From Lysinibacillus pakistanensis (GTDB lineage: Bacteria > Bacillota > Bacilli > Bacillales_A > Planococcaceae): 64,000 nucleotides of DNA. Below the pieces are notes generated by a model. The model did not search any database and was not told the DNA's origin. It saw only the letters and a program-made list of their open reading frames with translations. Numbering within the stretch: the first letter of the stretch is position 1; every line of letters begins with the position of its first letter. The DNA lies in contig BBDJ01000003.1 in assembly GCA_001312325.1 (NCBI GenBank), forward strand, positions 186,001 through 250,000. The letters run 5' to 3'. Shown here piece by piece: positions 18,168-27,656 of the stretch. Position numbers and translations under genes: made by a program.

Positions 18168-18991
18168 TGGAATTTTTTTCTTTTAGTCATTATTGCACTA
18201 TTTTCCGGCTTAGTAGGTGCACTAGTTGGACTAGGCGGGGGCATAATATTAGTGCCAGCAACATTATTCGTAGGATTGAATTTAGGAATGATTCCAGATA
18301 TAACACCCCAAAAAGTGGTTGGATTATCTGTTGTGATGATGATTTTTACTGGGCTTGCCTCAACCTTAAGCTTTATGAAATCCAAAACGGTTGATTATAA
18401 AAGCGGTTTACTATTTTTTTTATAGGTAGTGTCCCAGGAACAATGCTTGGTGCGTGGGTAAATAAGGGATTAGATTTACCTTCATTTAATTTATATTTTG
18501 GTATTTTACTTATTATTTTAGCGACAATATTACTTGTACGTGATAAATTGAAACCAGTAAAATGGTTTGTAAAAAATGGGACGCAGCGAGAATTTACGGA
18601 TACTGAAGGCAATACCTTTGTTTATGGATATCCCATTTGGTTTGCCATTATTTTAACGTTTTGTATAGGGTTTGCCTCTGGATTATTTGGTATCGGTGGT
18701 GGCTCAATGATTGTTCCTGCAATGATAATTTTATTTTTATTCCCACCACATGTTGCTGTGGCAACATCGATGTTCCTAGTGTTTCTTTCATCGCTTGTTG
18801 GTTCAGCGAGTCACATATATTTAGGACATGTACCTTGGCTCTATACAATCCCTGTAATCCCAGGCGCCTATATCGGTGCAAAGCTTGGAGCAGCATTAAA
18901 TAAAAGAATAAAATCAGAGACACTTGTAGTAGTGTTGCGCGTAATATTATTATTGATGGGAATTAGATCCATAATTGAAGGTTTATTGTGA
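18167..18991 (+). CDS. yunE: TauE/SafE-family permease YunE, frameshifted
   Basis: ATG at 18167 overlaps the yunF stop. Errors at T7 18173-18179 and T8 18414-18421 must be corrected. The protein has about eight membrane helices and the duplicated TauE/SafE signature: VGLGGGIILVPATL in the first half and FGIGGGSMIVPAMI in the second. The family exports or imports organic sulfonates, sulfite or related anions; the substrate here is unknown. The location with yunF and yunD is conserved in Bacillus. Confidence 0.88.
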
Positions 18992-19040
18992 ATATCTCTT
19001 GTTGAGATAATAATGTGAATGAAAAGAAGAGGTGGCTAAA

Positions 19041-20409
19041 ATGCTGGAAAAAAATTCATATTTTTCACACGAATGATTTGCACAGTCATTTTAAGTATTG
19101 GCCACGAATGCAAAATTTTGTGAAAGAGCAGCGTATGGAGCTCGCAACATTGGGCGAATCAAGTTTTCTTTTTGATGTAGGTGATCATTTAGATCGTTCC
19201 AATATTTATACAGAGGCTACAATCGGTAAGGGGAATGTGAAACTGCTAAATGATGCAGGTTACGATGTTGTGACCATTGGTAATAATGAAGGTATAACAT
19301 TGTCTCACGAAGAGCTATATCATTTGTATGATGAGGCAGCATTTGAGGTTGTTGTTGCCAATGTCTATGCCTCACAGGGAAGTAACCCTTTTTGGATGAA
19401 GCCCTATGTTATATTAACCACTACACATGGTACTAAGCTGGCAGTTATTGCAGCGACAGCTATGTTTGAAATTTATTATAAAGAATTAAAATGGCAAATG
19501 GACGATGCTAGGGGAACACTAATTCGGCTGGCTCTTCAGCTTCGTAATAAAGTAGATATTATAGTTTGTTTGTCACATTTAGGTGTGACAGAGGATGAGC
19601 TTTTAGCAGATGAGTGCCCGGAAATAGATGTAATATTTGGTTCACATACCCACCATATTCTTCCGAATGGAAAACTTGTTAATGGCGTTTTATTGACAGG
19701 TGGAGGAAAATTTGGACAATATACAGGGCATCTTGTGGTAGAATATGATAAAAAACTGAGGAAAATTGTTGAAAAAAAGGATAGTTTAATTCATAATAAG
19801 GATTTGCCAAAGGTTAAAAATGAGATAGATATTGTACAGTCATATGAGGAAGAAGGCAAGCAATTACTAGATATCCCAATATTTACAACGGAAAAATCGT
19901 ACAATAAGGAATGGTTCCATTATTCGCAATTATCCGATTTATTTGCACGGGCCATCTTAGATAAAAGCGGAGCAGACTGTGCATTATTTAATGCAGGAAT
20001 ATTTTTAGATAGTCTACCAAAGGGAACTGTAACTGCACTGGACTTGCATAGGATTTTCCCACATCCAATTAATTTATGTACGATTGAATTAACGGTTGCA
20101 GAAATGAAAGAAATATTCCAGCAATCCAAAAATGAAGAGTGGCCCTATATTGAGTTGAAAGGTCTAGGATTTAGGGGCGTAATCTTTGGAAAGATGCTGA
20201 CTTATGGCTTTTCCGTGAATGAGGATCGTCAGTTGCTTATCAATGGAAAGCTTGCAGATAACGAACGAATTTATAAATTAGTAACACTTGATTTATTTAC
20301 ATTTGGTTATTTTTATCCAAGTTTTAAATATGCGAAGAAAAATTATATTCTACCAGAATTTTTACGAAACATTATGATAGATTATGGGCAAAGAATTTTT
20401 AAGCCGTAG
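19041..20409 (+). CDS. yunD: Calcineurin-like 5'-nucleotidase YunD, frameshifted at the start
   Basis: ATG at 19041 sits 5 nt after AGAGGTGG. One A must be removed from A7 19048-19054, giving MLEKIHIFHTNDLHSHF. Metallophosphatase motifs are clear: HTNDLHSH, GDHLDRS, GNNEG in place of the usual GNHE, and GSHTHH. The C-terminal 5'-nucleotidase domain follows. Length is about 455 residues. Without a signal peptide it acts inside the cell, probably on nucleotides or related phosphoesters. Confidence 0.88.
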
Positions 20410-20445
20410 AAATCAATGCTTTTAGAATAGATTGGGGAAGAGGTC

Positions 20446-21555
20446 ATGCGATTAATTTCAATCGATGTATTAAAAGAAGGAATGGTATTAGGAAGAACTA
20501 TTTGGAATGAGGCTGGACATCCTTTATTAAAGAAGGATGTTGTGATAAATGACCGCATTATTCAAAGACTTCAGGAATTAAATATGCATTATCTCTATAT
20601 AGATGATGAAATTTCTGAGGGGATTGAAGTAAAGGAAACCGTTCCAACTGCAATGCGAAATAAGGCAGTTTCAACCATTAAGAGTTCTTTTCAATCAATG
20701 GATGGATTAAATCCAGTGAATGCCTCTTATATACTTGACCAGCAGTCAAAAGCGATTGTCTCAATTGTAGATGAGTTACTGTCAGCAGTTACTGGAAATG
20801 ATGAAATTTTAACAATACTTACAGATGCATATTTATTTGATGAATATTTATATCAACATTCCTTTCAGGTTACGCTCTATTCAATAGCTATTGCGAAGGA
20901 GCTTGGATATTCAGCAGAGGATTTACGTTTGATTGGTATTGGTGCTTTGTTACATGATGTAGGCAAGCTAATGGTACCAAAGGAAATTCTCACAAAGCCC
21001 GGACGCTTATCCAATGAGGAATTTGATACGATGAAAAAGCATACACGTTATGGCTTTGATTTGTTACGTAATTTACATTCAATATCATTGCTAGTAGCTC
21101 ACTGTGCATTCCAGCACCATGAACGCATTGATGGCAGTGGCTATCCTCGAGGCTTAGTTGATTTCGAAATTCATCCGTTTGCTAAAATTATTGGTGTCGC
21201 TGATGTCTTTGATGCGGTGACCACAAATCGAGTTTACCGTGAGAAAATGCTACCATCACAGGGCCTAGCAATTGTAGAGGCGGGTGCAGGTACTATTTAT
21301 GATGCACGTATTGTAAGAGCTTTGAAAAAGGCGGTTGTCCATTATCCAAATGGGGTTATTTTAAAATTATCGGATAATCGTAGAGGCATCGTATCAAGAC
21401 AAAATACTTTGAATGCTGCATTACCATTTATTCGTGTTTTTGAGGAGCAAAATCAATTATTATCAGCTACATATGAAATTAATTTAGTGGATTACCCTGG
21501 CTTAACAATTGAATGTGTAGAAACAGACTATGTTGTACCGTCCAAGGTCGAATAA
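20446..21555 (+). CDS. HD-GYP domain protein, probable cyclic-di-GMP phosphodiesterase
   Basis: An intact 369-residue protein. The N-terminal 120 residues are a variable PilZ-like or sensing region (MRLISIDVLKEGMVLGR...). The HD-GYP domain follows, with HDVGK near residue 170, KKHTRYGFDLL, HHERIDGSGYP near residue 224, and ADVFDAVTTNRVYR. All metal-binding residues expected for activity are present. HD-GYP enzymes hydrolyse cyclic di-GMP. B. subtilis lacks this family, and here the gene sits between yunD and yunB, where B. subtilis has yunC. A strong terminator follows. Confidence 0.9.
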   Translation: MRLISIDVLKEGMVLGRTIWNEAGHPLLKKDVVINDRIIQRLQELNMHYLYIDDEISEGIEVKETVPTAMRNKAVSTIKSSFQSMDGLNPVNASYILDQQSKAIVSIVDELLSAVTGNDEILTILTDAYLFDEYLYQHSFQVTLYSIAIAKELGYSAEDLRLIGIGALLHDVGKLMVPKEILTKPGRLSNEEFDTMKKHTRYGFDLLRNLHSISLLVAHCAFQHHERIDGSGYPRGLVDFEIHPFAKIIGVADVFDAVTTNRVYREKMLPSQGLAIVEAGAGTIYDARIVRALKKAVVHYPNGVILKLSDNRRGIVSRQNTLNAALPFIRVFEEQNQLLSATYEINLVDYPGLTIECVETDYVVPSKVE

Positions 21556-21601
21556 AAATCTCCTCCTGTTCATATTTTATGGAACAGGAGGAGATTTTTT
21601 T
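21554..21601 (+). terminator. Terminator containing the yunB ribosome binding site
   Basis: AAATCTCCTCCTGTTC pairs perfectly with GAACAGGAGGAGATTT and is followed by a T tract. The right arm contains AGGAGGAG (21586-21593), 6 nt before an in-frame TTG (21600) of yunB. The hairpin thus ends the HD-GYP transcript and would also hide the yunB Shine-Dalgarno sequence on any readthrough RNA. Confidence 0.8.
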
Positions 21602-22387
21602 GTTTTTCCCTCGAAAAAGAATGAAATTGAGATCATATAGTAATTATAGTCATTATGGTAGCTATAGAAAAAAGGGAAAACGGTTAAATCGTTTGACCTT
21701 ATTAATTGTAAGCATCATTATAGGTGTTTCTTTATTCATTTATTTTTTGAACGAGCGACTTATGCCCACCTACTTACAATATGCTGAAGTACAAACCAAT
21801 AAAATTGCATCCTATGTTGTGAGCAAAGCATCTTTAAATGTTTTAGATATTAATGACGTTCTTGTAGAAGTATCTCCCAACAGCAGCTCTGATTTGAAAA
21901 TTAATACAGAAATCATTAATCGAGTACGTGCAGACACAGTAAAGCAAGTAAAAATGTATTTGGAGCAAGCAGAACTAGGAGATTTATCGAGTTTGCCAGA
22001 TCTCGATAATATTGAATATGATTTAAATAAAATAAAAGAAGGAAATGGGATTGTCTTTTATATACCAATAAGCCAAGCAGCTAATATTCCATTACTGGGG
22101 AACTTAGGTCCTAAAATTCCAGCACGCTTTCATGTAATTGGTAACGTGCATAGTGATGTTACTTCTTCCATAACGGAATATGGTATTAACAGTGCGTTTG
22201 TGGAAGTAGGAATTCGTATAGAGGTAAATGTACAAATCATTGTCCCATTCGCTAGTAAATCCTCAACATTACGCAGGATATCCCAGTCGCAATGGGGTTG
22301 ACAAGGGGGCCTGTGCCTAATGTTTATACAAATGGTACTGAGGGGACTCAGCCATCACTTGAAATACCTATACCATTTGATAAATAG
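21600..22387 (+). CDS. yunB: Sporulation protein YunB, frameshifted near the end
   Basis: TTG at 21600 has a well-placed AGGAGGAG; ATG 21621 is the alternative but lacks a site. A basic N-terminus is followed by one membrane helix (LTLLIVSIIIGVSLFIYFL) and an external domain containing TPRVRADTV-like INRVRADTVKQV and a basal beta domain. One A is missing near 22274; correction gives the ending QDIPVAMGLTRGPVPN, then IPIPFDK. YunB is made in the mother cell under sigma-E in B. subtilis and is needed for normal sporulation; it marks this organism as a spore former. Confidence 0.87.
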
Positions 22388-22492
22388 AAAAGTTGCTGTG
22401 ATAGTTGTTGCCGTTCCTTTAATATGTTACATTGACAACAGTAAAGATAGTTAATATAAAAAAAGCACATTTTTGATAGGGGCGATATTCGT

Positions 22493-23417
22493 ATGACATC
22501 TTGTAAACCTACAAGCACAAATAAGGAAGAACATTTAAGAAAACCGGACTGGCTAAAAATAAAACTAAACACAAATGATGAATATAAAGGGCTAAAAAAA
22601 CTGATGCGTGAAAAAAAATCTGCATACAGTATGTGAGGAAGCACGCTGTCCTAATATTCATGAGTGCTGGGGCGAACGTCGTACAGCAACAATGATGATT
22701 TTAGGCTCTGTTTGTACGCGTGCTTGCCGTTTTTGTGCCGTTAAAACGGGCTTGCCAAATGAGCTAGATTTAGCTGAACCAGAGCGTGTAGCAGATTCGG
22801 TAGCCATTATGAATTTGAAGCACGTTGTTATTACAATGGTTGCGCGTGATGACTTAAAGGATGGTGGCGCACAAGTACTAGCTGAAACGGTGCGTGCGAT
22901 TCGACGTAAGAGTCCGTTTACATCTGTAGAAGTCCTACCATCTGATTTAGGTGGCTTGCAAGAGAACCTGCAAATTTTAATGGACGCAAAGCCAGATATT
23001 TTAAACCATAATATTGAGACGGTGCGCCGCTTAACGCCTAGAGTACGTGCACGTGCCAAATATGAGCGTTCCTTAGAATTCCTTCGCTTGGCAAAAGAAA
23101 TGCAGCCAGATATCCCTACAAAGTCTTCTTTAATGATCGGCTTAGGTGAGACACATGAAGAAATTTTGGAAGTAATGGATGATCTACGAGCAAATAATGT
23201 AGATATTATGACTATCGGTCAATACTTACAGCCAACGAAAAAGCATTTGCCTGTTAAAAAGTACTATTCTCCAATAGAATTTGGGAAGCTACGTAAAATT
23301 GCGATGGAAAAAGGCTTTAAGCATTGCGAGGCTGGCCCACTTGTGCGTAGTAGCTATCATGCTGATGAGCAAGTGAATGCAGCAACAAAAGAACGACAAT
23401 TACAAGTAGAATTATAA
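22493..23417 (+). CDS. lipA: Lipoyl synthase LipA, frameshifted
   Basis: Radical SAM enzyme that inserts two sulfurs into octanoyl groups to make lipoate. ATG at 22493; the A8 run at 22611-22618 has one extra A. The auxiliary cluster cysteines ([12 protein letters not shown]) and the radical SAM motif (CTRACRFC) are present, with the C-terminal SSYHADEQ containing the sulfur-site serine. About 307 residues, normal for the family. It lies between yunB and yutD, matching the B. subtilis neighbourhood. Confidence 0.95.
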
Positions 23418-23450
23418 AGCAAAAGCTGTCATAGAATAGGTGGTGTCACT

Positions 23451-23804
23451 TTGATTATTATTGATGGATATGAATATGAGATTATTGAAGATTACCGAGA
23501 CGCCTTTCAAGAGGAAGTATTTAATGAGCGATACTCAGATATTTTAGCCAGATACGATTATATTGTGGGCGATTGGGGCTATAATCAATTACGCTTAAAA
23601 GGCTTTTTTGATGATAAAAATCAAAAATCCACTTTTGATACGAAAATTAGTACGCTTCAAGATTATTTATATGAGTTTTGTAATTTTGGCTGTGCCTATT
23701 TCGTATTACGTAAATCTGGTAAAGCTATTTACCAACAAGAAGAGGTTGTTGGTGAAGATAACGAAGTGACAAAGCCAATTGAAAATGAGCCAATATTAGA
23801 ATAA
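23451..23804 (+). CDS. yutD: YutD family protein
   Basis: TTG start at 23451, 7 nt after AGGTGGTG. The intact 117-residue protein has the conserved YutD core (YSDILARYDYIVGDWGYNQLRLKGF, then a C-terminal CNFGCAYFVLRK). The acidic tail is variable. Function is unknown; the family is conserved in Firmicutes. It lies 33 nt after lipA and is probably co-transcribed, then ended by a hairpin that is also the left edge of the inverted-repeat element. Confidence 0.88.
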   Translation: MIIIDGYEYEIIEDYRDAFQEEVFNERYSDILARYDYIVGDWGYNQLRLKGFFDDKNQKSTFDTKISTLQDYLYEFCNFGCAYFVLRKSGKAIYQQEEVVGEDNEVTKPIENEPILE

Positions 23805-23904
23805 ACAACAACAAAACCCTGATGCCATTTGCATCAGGGTTTTTCATAGTGTTGAAAAACTAAATGGTCAAGGGACTCTTTGTGAATATTTAGTCAAAAT
23901 GAAG

Positions 23905-24069
23905 GTGATTTCCGTTCCAGGCTACTCGCTTTGTTGCTGACGCTTCGCTTTCGCACAGAGCAAAGCTTCCTGTGGGCGAGCGACGAGCCGCTTCCTGCGC
24001 TGACGCTCCGTGCAGGGTCTCGTCTGTCTCGCTATCCCACGGGAGTCGAGTAGCCTTGCACTCCAATCT
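23905..24069 (+). repeat. Structured intergenic repeat, copy A
   Basis: Begins TTTCCGTTCC and ends CACTCCAATC. The outer stem GGCTACTCG/CGAGTAGCC encloses GAGCCGCTTCCTGCGC, GGGTCTC and CCCACGGGAGTC. GC content is far above the neighbours. It resembles the abundant structured intergenic repeats of Bacillales that carry GGGAGTC and AGGGTCTC blocks. It also contains the GCGAAAGCGAAGC module on the minus strand. Confidence 0.75.
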
Positions 24070-24360
24070 GCAATAGTGTAGAATTTTAAATATTTTCTTC
24101 CTTCAAAAGTAAAGTAAAAGCATATTACTAACCACCATTAACATGGATAGAAAAGTGGTACAATTCTATAGCTTTCAGCTTTCATTTTATGCATAAAACT
24201 AATTTGTCACTTTACATAAAGCCACTTATTACTGTCGCTCTGCATTTACATAGAAAAATGTTATCAAAGCTCCATTTTTCCACAAAAATAGTGATGGCTA
24301 AGACTTCAATTTATCACTATACATTTATGTGAAATGCCAATGAAAATACTATGAGCAATG

Positions 24361-24485
24361 GTTGATTGGAGTGTAGACTGAGTGACTCCTTGGGGATTCA
24401 GCGTCACAGATGAGACCCTGGAGCGCGAGTGAAGCGGCTCATCGGACGCCCCCAGGAAAGCACTCAGTCGGAACGGAGATCAACC
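24361..24485 (-). repeat. Structured intergenic repeat, copy B (inverted)
   Basis: Read on the minus strand it shares the block order of copy A: CTCCGTTCC, GAGCCGCTTC, AGGGTCTCATCTG, AAGGAGTCA, CACTCCAATC. The outer stem here is GACTGAGTG/CACTCAGTC, different in sequence from copy A but still paired, which supports selection on structure. Confidence 0.75.
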
Positions 24486-24670
24486 CCTCGTTTTGAAAAA
24501 GGGCTATACTTTTTAATTTGTCACCTTGATTTCATTGACATAATAGTATTTCAACAACAGGAAAAACCTGATGCCATTTGCATCAGGTTTTTAAATTTGT
24601 AAAAGATGATTTTCTGTAATTTGGGGCACACTAATAAATGTATATTTAAAACTAAGGGTGTGTTGATAAG

Positions 24671-25237
24671 ATGAAAAAAGCTGTATTTTTAGATCGTGAC
24701 GGTGTAATTAATGAGGTGTTAACGAATCGTGTTAAGTTTGTGAATAAGACCAAGGATTTTTATTTCCTGCCCCGTGTGCCAGAGGCTATAAAAAAAATTA
24801 AATAAGTACTTTGACTATATATTTGTGGTAACTAATCAAGGTGGGGTTGGCTTGGGGTATATGAAAGAGTCAAAGCTTCAAAAAAATACATGAGCATATG
24901 ATGAAGGAATTAAAAAAAGGACGGTGCCATTATACACGAAGTAGTCTACTGTCCACATAAACCAAAGTCGGGCTGTGACTGCCGTAAGCCCAATAGTAAA
25001 CTAATCGTAGACCTTGGGGAAAAGTATAATATTGATTTATCCAAATCCTATATGGTGGGAGATACGGACACGGATATTATAGCGGGAAAACGGGCAGGAA
25101 CCAAAGGTGTTTTTTTAGGGGAAAGAGATCCATTAGCAGACGCAATTTTTCCAGATTTAATAAGTGCAGCTAATTGGATAATTGAAGATGCACAAGGAGT
25201 CACGTATAAATCATATAAAAAAAGGATAGTTTACTAA
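24671..25237 (+). CDS. HAD-IIIA phosphatase, GmhB/histidinol-phosphatase-like, frameshifted
   Basis: ATG at 24671. Three extra A bases (A8 24790-24797, A7 24880-24886, A7 24912-24918) break the gene; corrected length is about 188 residues. HAD motifs are FLDRDGVIN (nucleophile Asp), VVTNQGGVG, and GDTDTDIIAG. The zinc loop CPHKPKSGCDCRKP is characteristic of GmhB-type heptose or histidinol phosphate phosphatases. The substrate in a Gram-positive host without lipopolysaccharide is uncertain. Confidence 0.86.
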
Positions 25238-25252
25238 ATGGAGGTGATGAAC

Positions 25253-25435
25253 TTGACTAAAGAACAGCACAATAAAAAAACAGTAGACCGCGAGGAGTAT
25301 GGGTATGGTTTTGATATTAGTGTCGACGACTTAGGGGTTATTGGACAAAATAATCAAGCCAAAAAGCAAAACGATAATGAAAATAAAGATAAGCCACGAA
25401 ATCAAGATAATCCTTCTATTTTGACTAATGATTAG
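25253..25435 (+). CDS. Hypothetical small hydrophilic protein, 60 aa
   Basis: TTG at 25253 lies 5 nt after GGAGGTGA and is preferred; ATG 25238 overlaps that site. The product is acidic and Asn/Lys rich (EEYGYGFDISVDDLGVIGQNN), intrinsically disordered in its second half. It follows the phosphatase gene closely and is ended by a terminator at 25474. No family recognised. Confidence 0.55.
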   Translation: MTKEQHNKKTVDREEYGYGFDISVDDLGVIGQNNQAKKQNDNENKDKPRNQDNPSILTND

Positions 25436-25473
25436 CTTATGATTGTATAAATTATTTTTAAGATTGTTACCAA

Positions 25474-25532
25474 AAATTCCGCTATCTTCTGCTTTACATG
25501 CAATATGTCTGTAGAAAGCGGAATTTTTTTGT
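25474..25532 (+). terminator. Intrinsic terminator
   Basis: AAAATTCCGCT pairs with AGCGGAATTTT over a larger loop and is followed by a T tract. Confidence 0.75.
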
Positions 25533-25571
25533 AGTCAATTCTTATAAAAAAACACCCTATTTAAAAGGGTG

Positions 25572-25839
25572 TTAATTCAATAATTCACGTAAATATTCTC
25601 GTAATTCAACAGTTTCTTCCTCTGAACGATTGTAAACATGCTCAAGATAGCCAGGCTCTTCAATATCGTCTGGACCAATAATGGCGAAGCGTCCAAATTG
25701 AATATCCATGACTAGCACTTTACCAAAAAAAACGACCCGATTGCAAAATAGCTAAATCATAACGAAGCTTCTTTCCTGCAAAACTGACAAAGCGTGTTTT
25801 TGTATCCTCTACATCATCATATAAAAAAAAACGTTCCAT
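25572..25839 (-). CDS. DUF3055 family protein, frameshifted
   Basis: The start ATG (25839) follows AGGAGATTAAAAG on the minus strand. The gene reads MERFFLYDDVEDTKTRFVSFAG..., breaks at the A run near 25728-25735, then continues GKVLVMDIQFGRFAIIGPDD to the end LREYLRELLN. Length is about 88 residues, typical of the DUF3055 (SAV0927-like) family. Function is unknown. The gene is divergent from yutE. Confidence 0.75.
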
Positions 25840-25927
25840 CTTTTAATCTCCTTCCAGTCCTATAGATATGGTACTATAGAAGAGAAAAGACTATCAACTT
25901 TTAAAGATTTGAATGGGGGCTTTCCTT

Positions 25928-26381
25928 GTGTATTTTGTAGATCGTAATAAAATCACAAAAAATTTACAGTACTTAGATGGATTATTAGCTATTTTAGAGG
26001 CAGAAGATAATTGGCTGCAAAATGATATTAAAAAAATTAGCAATCGAGCGAATTGGTCACAATATTATGGAGTCAATGATGGATGTTGGAAATTTGATGA
26101 TAGACGGCTTCATTATGCGTGATCCGGGAAGCTATGAGGATATTATTGATATATTAATCGATGAAAAAGTTGTATCAACAGAAATGGAAGCACCATTAAA
26201 AGCAGTTGTAGGCTTACGTAAAATGCTTGTTCGTGAGTTTATAGAGGTCGATATTCAGGAAGTAATCGATGTGTTAACAGCAAGTCTACCAGCATTAAAG
26301 CAGTTCCCACCAGCCGTAAATGATTATTTAACAAATGAACTTGGTCCAGTATCTGCATTTTTACCAGAGGATCATCAATGA
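25928..26381 (+). CDS. yutE: DUF86 (HepT-like) protein YutE, frameshifted
   Basis: GTG at 25928 gives the family start (V/M)YFVDRNKI; ATG 25913 is an alternative without better support. One extra A in A7 26030-26036 breaks it. The core IERIGHNIMESMMDVGNLMIDGFIMRDPGSYEDIIDIL has the conserved Arg and helical pattern of DUF86, related to HepT nucleases of HEPN/MNT systems, but no nucleotidyltransferase partner is adjacent. It overlaps yutF by 4 nt (ATGA), a conserved arrangement. Confidence 0.85.
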
Positions 26382-27130
26382 AAAACTATAAGGCATATTG
26401 CTTTGATTTAGATGGTACAGTTTATCGTGGAAAAGAGGGCATCACTTCTGCAATCTCTTTTATTCAACGTTTACAGCAAATTGGTATTGAACCATTCTAT
26501 GTTACAAACAATTCTTCTAAGACTAGAGAGCAGCTGCAGGAGGCTTTAATCGCCGTTGGTGTAAATGCACCCCTTGAACATATTTACTCAAGTGCACTGG
26601 TGACAGCCAAATATATTGCGCGAAACTTCCCAGGTCAAAAAGTTGCCATGATGGGCTCTGATGGTATTCGTAAAGCGTTATTAAATGAAGGTATTGAGCC
26701 TGTTGAGGAAGAGCCAGAGGTGTTCGTTATGGGTATTGATCGCACCTTGGATTATACGGCACTTGCCAAGGCAACGATTGCTATTCAAAAAGGTGCAACG
26801 TTTATCGCAACAAATCAAGATATTAAATTTCCGACTGAATATGGATTCCTTCCTGGAAATGGGGCGTTTGCTCGTTTAGTTGGGGAGGTTGCTGATGTTG
26901 AACCCATTTATATAGGCAAGCCATCACCTGCGATGCTTGAGATGATTGCTTCTCAGCACGGTTTTACAAAAGAAGAGATGGTCATGATTGGCGATAATTA
27001 TGATACAGATATCATGTGTGGTATTCGTTTTGGCTGTGATACTATTCATGTTAATACGGGTGTAACACCAACAAGTAGTGTGTTAGAGAAAGAACAGCAG
27101 CCAACATATGTTATAGAAGCTTTAATTTAA
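26378..27130 (+). CDS. yutF: HAD-IIA phosphatase YutF (NagD-like)
   Basis: An intact 250-residue protein. The motifs FDLDGTVYRG (nucleophile), TNNSSKT, GKPSP and MIGDNYDTDIMCG define the NagD/p-nitrophenyl phosphatase class of the HAD superfamily. It hydrolyses sugar or nucleotide monophosphates in the cytoplasm. Translation is coupled to yutE by overlap, and a terminator follows. Confidence 0.93.
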   Translation: MKNYKAYCFDLDGTVYRGKEGITSAISFIQRLQQIGIEPFYVTNNSSKTREQLQEALIAVGVNAPLEHIYSSALVTAKYIARNFPGQKVAMMGSDGIRKALLNEGIEPVEEEPEVFVMGIDRTLDYTALAKATIAIQKGATFIATNQDIKFPTEYGFLPGNGAFARLVGEVADVEPIYIGKPSPAMLEMIASQHGFTKEEMVMIGDNYDTDIMCGIRFGCDTIHVNTGVTPTSSVLEKEQQPTYVIEALI

Positions 27131-27136
27131 TAAAAT

Positions 27137-27182
27137 TAAAAAGGATGTTTTGTCGAAATTTTGGCATAACATCCTTTTCATA
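27137..27182. terminator. Intrinsic terminator
   Basis: AAAAGGATGTT pairs with AACATCCTTTT over a loop. The symmetry allows use by yutF on the plus strand and yuzB on the minus strand. Confidence 0.75.
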
Positions 27183-27214
27183 TGTTCAAATTTATAATAG
27201 TTGTTCTTTACCGT

Positions 27215-27452
27215 CTACCATAAAGGATTTTCTTCTATAAATTGATAGATGGCTTCTGTTAACGCTTCAGGAGAGTCAGCTTCCACTAATTCGCCATTGA
27301 CGATTGCATAAAAGGATTCTGAGCATTTCGTACAGTAGCTGAGGCAGCCATATTCCAAAACGTCGATGTTTGGATCACGCTCTAATATTTCATATGTTTT
27401 TTTGAGAGCCATTTGCTAAATTATTTATACAAAATTCAACCATTGGATTCAT
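27215..27452 (-). CDS. yuzB: DUF1450 family protein YuzB, frameshifted
   Basis: The start ATG (27452) gives MNPMVEFCINNLANGSQ, which joins KTYEILERDPNIDVLEYGC after correction of T7 27397-27403. About 78 residues. Conserved cysteines occur as FCINN, and CLSYCTKC in the middle, the DUF1450 pattern reminiscent of a thioredoxin-like [2Fe-2S] fold. Its neighbours yutJ, yuzD and yutI match B. subtilis. Confidence 0.88.
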
Positions 27453-27656
27453 ACATGTCACCTCACCAAAGTAATGCTACTCGCTTTTAAAACTTTCGTC
27501 AATAATTTAAGTTTACCTTGAGCTGAAGGAGGAATTTAATTTCTAGTTAAATTCTTGAAAAAAAAGGTATTGAAGGGAACTATGAGGGGAATTAGGGCTG
27601 TAATGACGAAATGTAAATACTACGAAAATCATTCGAAAAATGCAGGTAATCATTTA

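Larger units (their letters stand above)
23816..24592. mobile_element. Putative non-coding inverted-repeat element, about 775 bp
   Basis: Both ends carry the same terminator-like hairpin (CTGATGC...GCATCAG) followed inward by related sequence: TTTTTCATAGTGTTGAAAAAC on the left edge, and on the reversed right edge TTTTTCCTGTTGTTGAAATAC. These behave as imperfect terminal inverted repeats of about 60 bp. Inside lie two oppositely oriented structured copies (23905-24069 and 24361-24485). No open frame of coding quality is present. A MITE-like element or stacked REP-like insertions are both possible. The left hairpin also serves yutD. Confidence 0.5.

Noticed and set aside
25928..26381. HepT toxin of a HEPN/MNT toxin-antitoxin pair
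   Set aside because: The DUF86 gene is the conserved yutE and lies in an operon with yutF; no nucleotidyltransferase antitoxin is adjacent.
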